From the NCBI RefSeq assembly GCF_046127645.1, contig NZ_CP175919.1: a stretch of DNA of 64,000 nucleotides; one strand, given 5' to 3'. Positions 61,545 through 64,000 of this stretch are shown here, one piece after another (within the stretch, counting starts at the first letter, position 1; each line of letters starts with the position of its first letter). The DNA comes from Clostridium_F caseinilyticum. GTDB taxonomy: Bacteria > Bacillota > Clostridia > Clostridiales > Clostridiaceae. Made by a program: the position numbers and the translations under genes. The notes under the pieces are model-generated. The model did no database searches, had not been told where the DNA came from, and saw only the letters and a list, made by a program, of their open reading frames with translations.

Positions 61545-61760
61545 ATGAAAATGAAAGTATCAATAGAAGGAATGAGTTGTATGCATTGTGTAAGTCATGT
61601 TGAGGAAGCACTTTCAGGCTTGAAAGGAATATCTAATATAAATGTTTCTTTAAAAGAAAAATTTGCAGAGTTTGATAGTACTGGTGAAGTTAGTGAAAAT
61701 GATATAAAATCAGCTATAGAAGACTTTGGCTATGAATTTAAAGGAATAACAACAATTTAA
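61545..61760 (+). CDS. copZ: Copper chaperone CopZ-like protein
   Basis: A 71-residue ferredoxin-fold (HMA) protein with the metal-binding loop IEGMSCMHCVSHVEEAL (Cys at about 12 and 15). It carries Cu(I) to CopA or CsoR in the cytosol. The start follows TGGAGGAATTTTATT. It lies 122 bp after copA and ends with a terminator, closing the copper operon. Confidence 0.92.
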   Translation: MKMKVSIEGMSCMHCVSHVEEALSGLKGISNINVSLKEKFAEFDSTGEVSENDIKSAIEDFGYEFKGITTI

Positions 61761-61794
61761 TAGAAAAATGTTTATTTTATAAGTTTAGAAATCG

Positions 61795-61834
61795 GTGTGT
61801 CAAAATAGAGTTGATTTTGGCACACTTTTTTATA
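61795..61834 (+). terminator. Rho-independent terminator
   Basis: GTGTGTCAAAAT pairs with ATTTTGGCACAC (one G-U), then TTTTTT. It ends the copper operon. Confidence 0.88.
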
Positions 61835-62059
61835 TTTTTCATTAAAAATATTACAGTCATCAACTAAAAATAAATATAATAATATATCATTTAGATTAAA
61901 ATTATGATTTGTCATATTTTACAATAGGTAATAAAATATATAGATAAATGTAGTTTAAAGTGCTTTATAAAAGATTTGATATATATTAAGTAAAATTTAT
62001 TATGCCCTTAAGTTTAAATTAATAAATTTAGCTTATACTTATTATTAGGTGGTGAAAGT

Positions 62060-64000
62060 ATGACAAAAATAGATAAAATAAATAAGAATATGATAAAAGG
62101 TCTTAGCAAAGCTGAAATTTTGTGTAGAATAAAGGATGGAAAAGTTAATAGATTACCTAAAGCGCCTTCACGAACCTTGGGACAAATAATTAGAGCAAAT
62201 TTATTTACTAGTTATAATGCTTTGAATGCTATTTTAGCTATAATTGTTTTTATAGCTGGTTCTCCTAAAAATGCTGTTTTTGCAGGAGTTATAATTACTA
62301 ATACTATAATAGGAATGTTTCAAGAAATTAGAGCTAAGAGCATATTAGAAAGATTATCTGTTATAAATGAAAAATCTGTAGATGTTATAAGAGAAGGAAA
62401 AATTGATAATATAAATATAGAAGAAATTGTATTAGATGATATTATAGTTTTAAAATCAGGGGATCAAATATTAGTGGATTGTGAACTTCTTTCAAATAAT
62501 GAAATAGAAGTAGATGAATCTTTAATTACAGGAGAATCAGATTCTATTTTAAAGAAGGAAAATGATAGACTTTTATCTGGAAGTTTTGTATCATCAGGTA
62601 ATGCTTATGCAAAAGTAATTAATGTTGGAAAAAACACCTATGCAGCAAAATTGGCAGAGGAAGCTAAACAGTTTAAACTTATAAATTCAGAATTACAAAC
62701 ATCTATAAATAAAATATTTAAAATAATAATGTGGCTTGCTATTCCAATAGGATTATTACTTACTTTTACTCAACTATTTTATGTTAAAAAAAGCTTGCAA
62801 GACGCACTTTTAGGTTCTGTTTCAGGTATAGTAGGTATGGTACCTGAAGGTCTGGTACTTCTAACTAGTGCAACCTTTGTGGTAGCTGTTAAAAGACTTT
62901 CTAAATGGGATACACTTATTCAAGAACTACCTGCTACAGAAGTTTTGGCAAGGGTAGATGTTTTGTGTTTAGATAAAACAGGGACTATAACTAAAGGTGA
63001 TTTAAAAGTAACTGAGGTACAATGTTTGAACAATGAAGATATAAAGTATATAGATAAAATAATTGCTGCTATGGTTTATAGTTTTAAAAATGGAAATGCT
63101 ACAGAAAAAGCATTGCTAGAAAAATATAAAAATAATCCTAACTTAAAAATAAAAAATAAAATACCATTTTCATCAAGGCGAAAATGGTCAGCGGTAGAAT
63201 TTGAAGAAGAAGGAGTTTTTATATTAGGAGCCCCGGAAATGATATTAAAAGATAAATATAAAAATATAGAAAACAAGATAGGAAAAGCCGCTCAAGAAGG
63301 AAAAAGAGTATTACTTTTAGCAAGTTATGAAGGAAAAAATTTTAATGAAGATTTTAATGGAAATGTTAAAGAGACAGCTCTAATATTTATTGAGGACATA
63401 ATAAGAGAAAATGCTGAGGAAATTATTAGCTATTTTAATAAAGAAAAAGTGGATCTCAAAATAATATCTGGAGACAATCCTATAACTGTATCCTCTATAG
63501 CTAAAAAAGTAGGAATAAGGAATGCAGAAAACTACATAGATGCTAGAGAATTACCAGAAAATGAAGAAGAGTTAAGGAAGGTCGTTGATAAGATTTCTGT
63601 TTTTGGAAGAGTTTCTCCACATCAAAAAAAGAGTATAGTAAAGGCTCTTAAAAGTAATGGTCATACTGTAGCTATGACTGGTGATGGGGTAAATGATGTG
63701 TTAGCATTAAAGGAATCAGATTGTGGTATTGCTATGGCTAGTGGTTCAGAAGCAACAAAAGCAGTAGCTCAATTAGTGCTTTTAAATTCAGATTTTTCAG
63801 CTATACCTCAGGTAGTACTGGAAGGAAGAAAACTTATAAATAATTTAGAAAAGGTATCAGAATTATTTTTGTCAAAGACAGCTTATTTTATAATTTTATC
63901 CATAATTTTTGCTCTATTAGTAAAACCATTTCCTATAATACCAATACAGCTTACATTAGTAGGATCATTAAGCATAGGAATACCATCATTTTTTCTAGCT
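62060..64000 (+). CDS. Cation-translocating P-type ATPase (partial, cut by window end)
   Basis: An open frame of at least 647 residues from ATG 62060 (after TTAGGTGGTGAAAGT) to the window edge, no stop. Motifs: DESLITGESDS (actuator), GMVPEGLVLLTSATF (PEGL in helix 4), CLDKTGTITKGD (phosphorylated Asp), ISGDNPITV and AMTGDGVNDVLALKESDCGIAM. PEGL and the absence of CPC or N-terminal HMA domains place it with Ca2+/Mg2+-type or CtpE-like pumps, not copper pumps. Ion unknown. It follows the copper operon but has its own leader. Confidence 0.88.
   Translation, partial: MTKIDKINKNMIKGLSKAEILCRIKDGKVNRLPKAPSRTLGQIIRANLFTSYNALNAILAIIVFIAGSPKNAVFAGVIITNTIIGMFQEIRAKSILERLSVINEKSVDVIREGKIDNINIEEIVLDDIIVLKSGDQILVDCELLSNNEIEVDESLITGESDSILKKENDRLLSGSFVSSGNAYAKVINVGKNTYAAKLAEEAKQFKLINSELQTSINKIFKIIMWLAIPIGLLLTFTQLFYVKKSLQDALLGSVSGIVGMVPEGLVLLTSATFVVAVKRLSKWDTLIQELPATEVLARVDVLCLDKTGTITKGDLKVTEVQCLNNEDIKYIDKIIAAMVYSFKNGNATEKALLEKYKNNPNLKIKNKIPFSSRRKWSAVEFEEEGVFILGAPEMILKDKYKNIENKIGKAAQEGKRVLLLASYEGKNFNEDFNGNVKETALIFIEDIIRENAEEIISYFNKEKVDLKIISGDNPITVSSIAKKVGIRNAENYIDARELPENEEELRKVVDKISVFGRVSPHQKKSIVKALKSNGHTVAMTGDGVNDVLALKESDCGIAMASGSEATKAVAQLVLLNSDFSAIPQVVLEGRKLINNLEKVSELFLSKTAYFIILSIIFALLVKPFPIIPIQLTLVGSLSIGIPSFFLA

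Noticed and set aside
1..64000. CRISPR array, tRNA or rRNA genes
   Set aside because: No regularly spaced direct repeats and no cloverleaf or rRNA-like sequence were seen on either strand.

Overview
The window is very AT-rich DNA from a spore-forming, amino-acid-fermenting anaerobe of the genus Clostridium. It most resembles the proteolytic C. botulinum group I / C. sporogenes lineage. Three things point there: a complete glycine reductase (Stickland) operon with two in-frame UGA selenocysteine codons behind a tandem glycine riboswitch; several sporulation genes (SspH-type SASP, Spo0E-like, YtrH/YtrI); and polypurine Shine-Dalgarno sequences before almost every gene. The species assignment is an inference from gene content.

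Layout. 0-13 kb is mixed housekeeping and accessory: a dUTPase with an insertion, small spore proteins, an NlpC/P60-like membrane protein lacking the expected cysteine, an XRE-cupin regulator, an orphan PTS EIIC behind cre-like sites, an Ala/Gly:cation symporter, a candidate small RNA, a lipoprotein, an NrdH-like glutaredoxin, and a minus-strand pair of gapN and a thioredoxin-reductase-like flavoprotein. 13.5-21.9 kb is the grd operon: riboswitch, then grdX-grdE-grdB(Sec)-trxB-trxA-grdA(Sec)-grdC-grdD and a large terminator. 22-31 kb holds an alkyladenine glycosylase, an orphan TaqI/Eco57I-like adenine methyltransferase, a CDF transporter, DUF421 and DUF4363 proteins, ytrH-ytrI, and a repeat-rich intergenic zone. 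32-37 kb carries two half-size PQ-loop proteins, a three-subunit xanthine dehydrogenase and guanine deaminase, which together suggest a guanine to xanthine to urate route. 37-48 kb has topB, a VanZ-RDD protein, mntP behind a Mn2+ (yybP-ykoY) riboswitch, a transaldolase-like aldolase, RNase J, a complete IS element and a second Ala/Gly symporter. 48.7-56.3 kb is a probable exopolysaccharide synthase cluster: degenerate GGDEF membrane protein, DUF2334 deacetylase-like protein, GT2 synthase, BcsB-like protein and a GH113-like hydrolase. 56.9-64 kb has an Amj-type lipid II flippase, a DUF3267 protein, the copper operon csoR-copA-copZ behind a CsoR-type operator, and the start of a second P-type ATPase cut by the window end.

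Regulation visible in sequence. The glycine riboswitch P1 helix and the terminator share one strand, predicting an ON switch. The mntP riboswitch overlaps its terminator in the same way. The copper promoter carries a GC-rich palindrome. The bcsB-like and grdC genes are preceded by hairpins involving Shine-Dalgarno sequences, the latter with a nine-codon upstream ORF.

The most unusual content is intergenic. There are three families of small dispersed repeats: a structured about 180-bp element at three sites, a MITE-like element with about 52-bp terminal inverted repeats and a variable central hairpin at three sites, and an 80-96-bp TIR element at two sites. None encodes a protein. All coordinates and motifs were read by eye; no database search was run.
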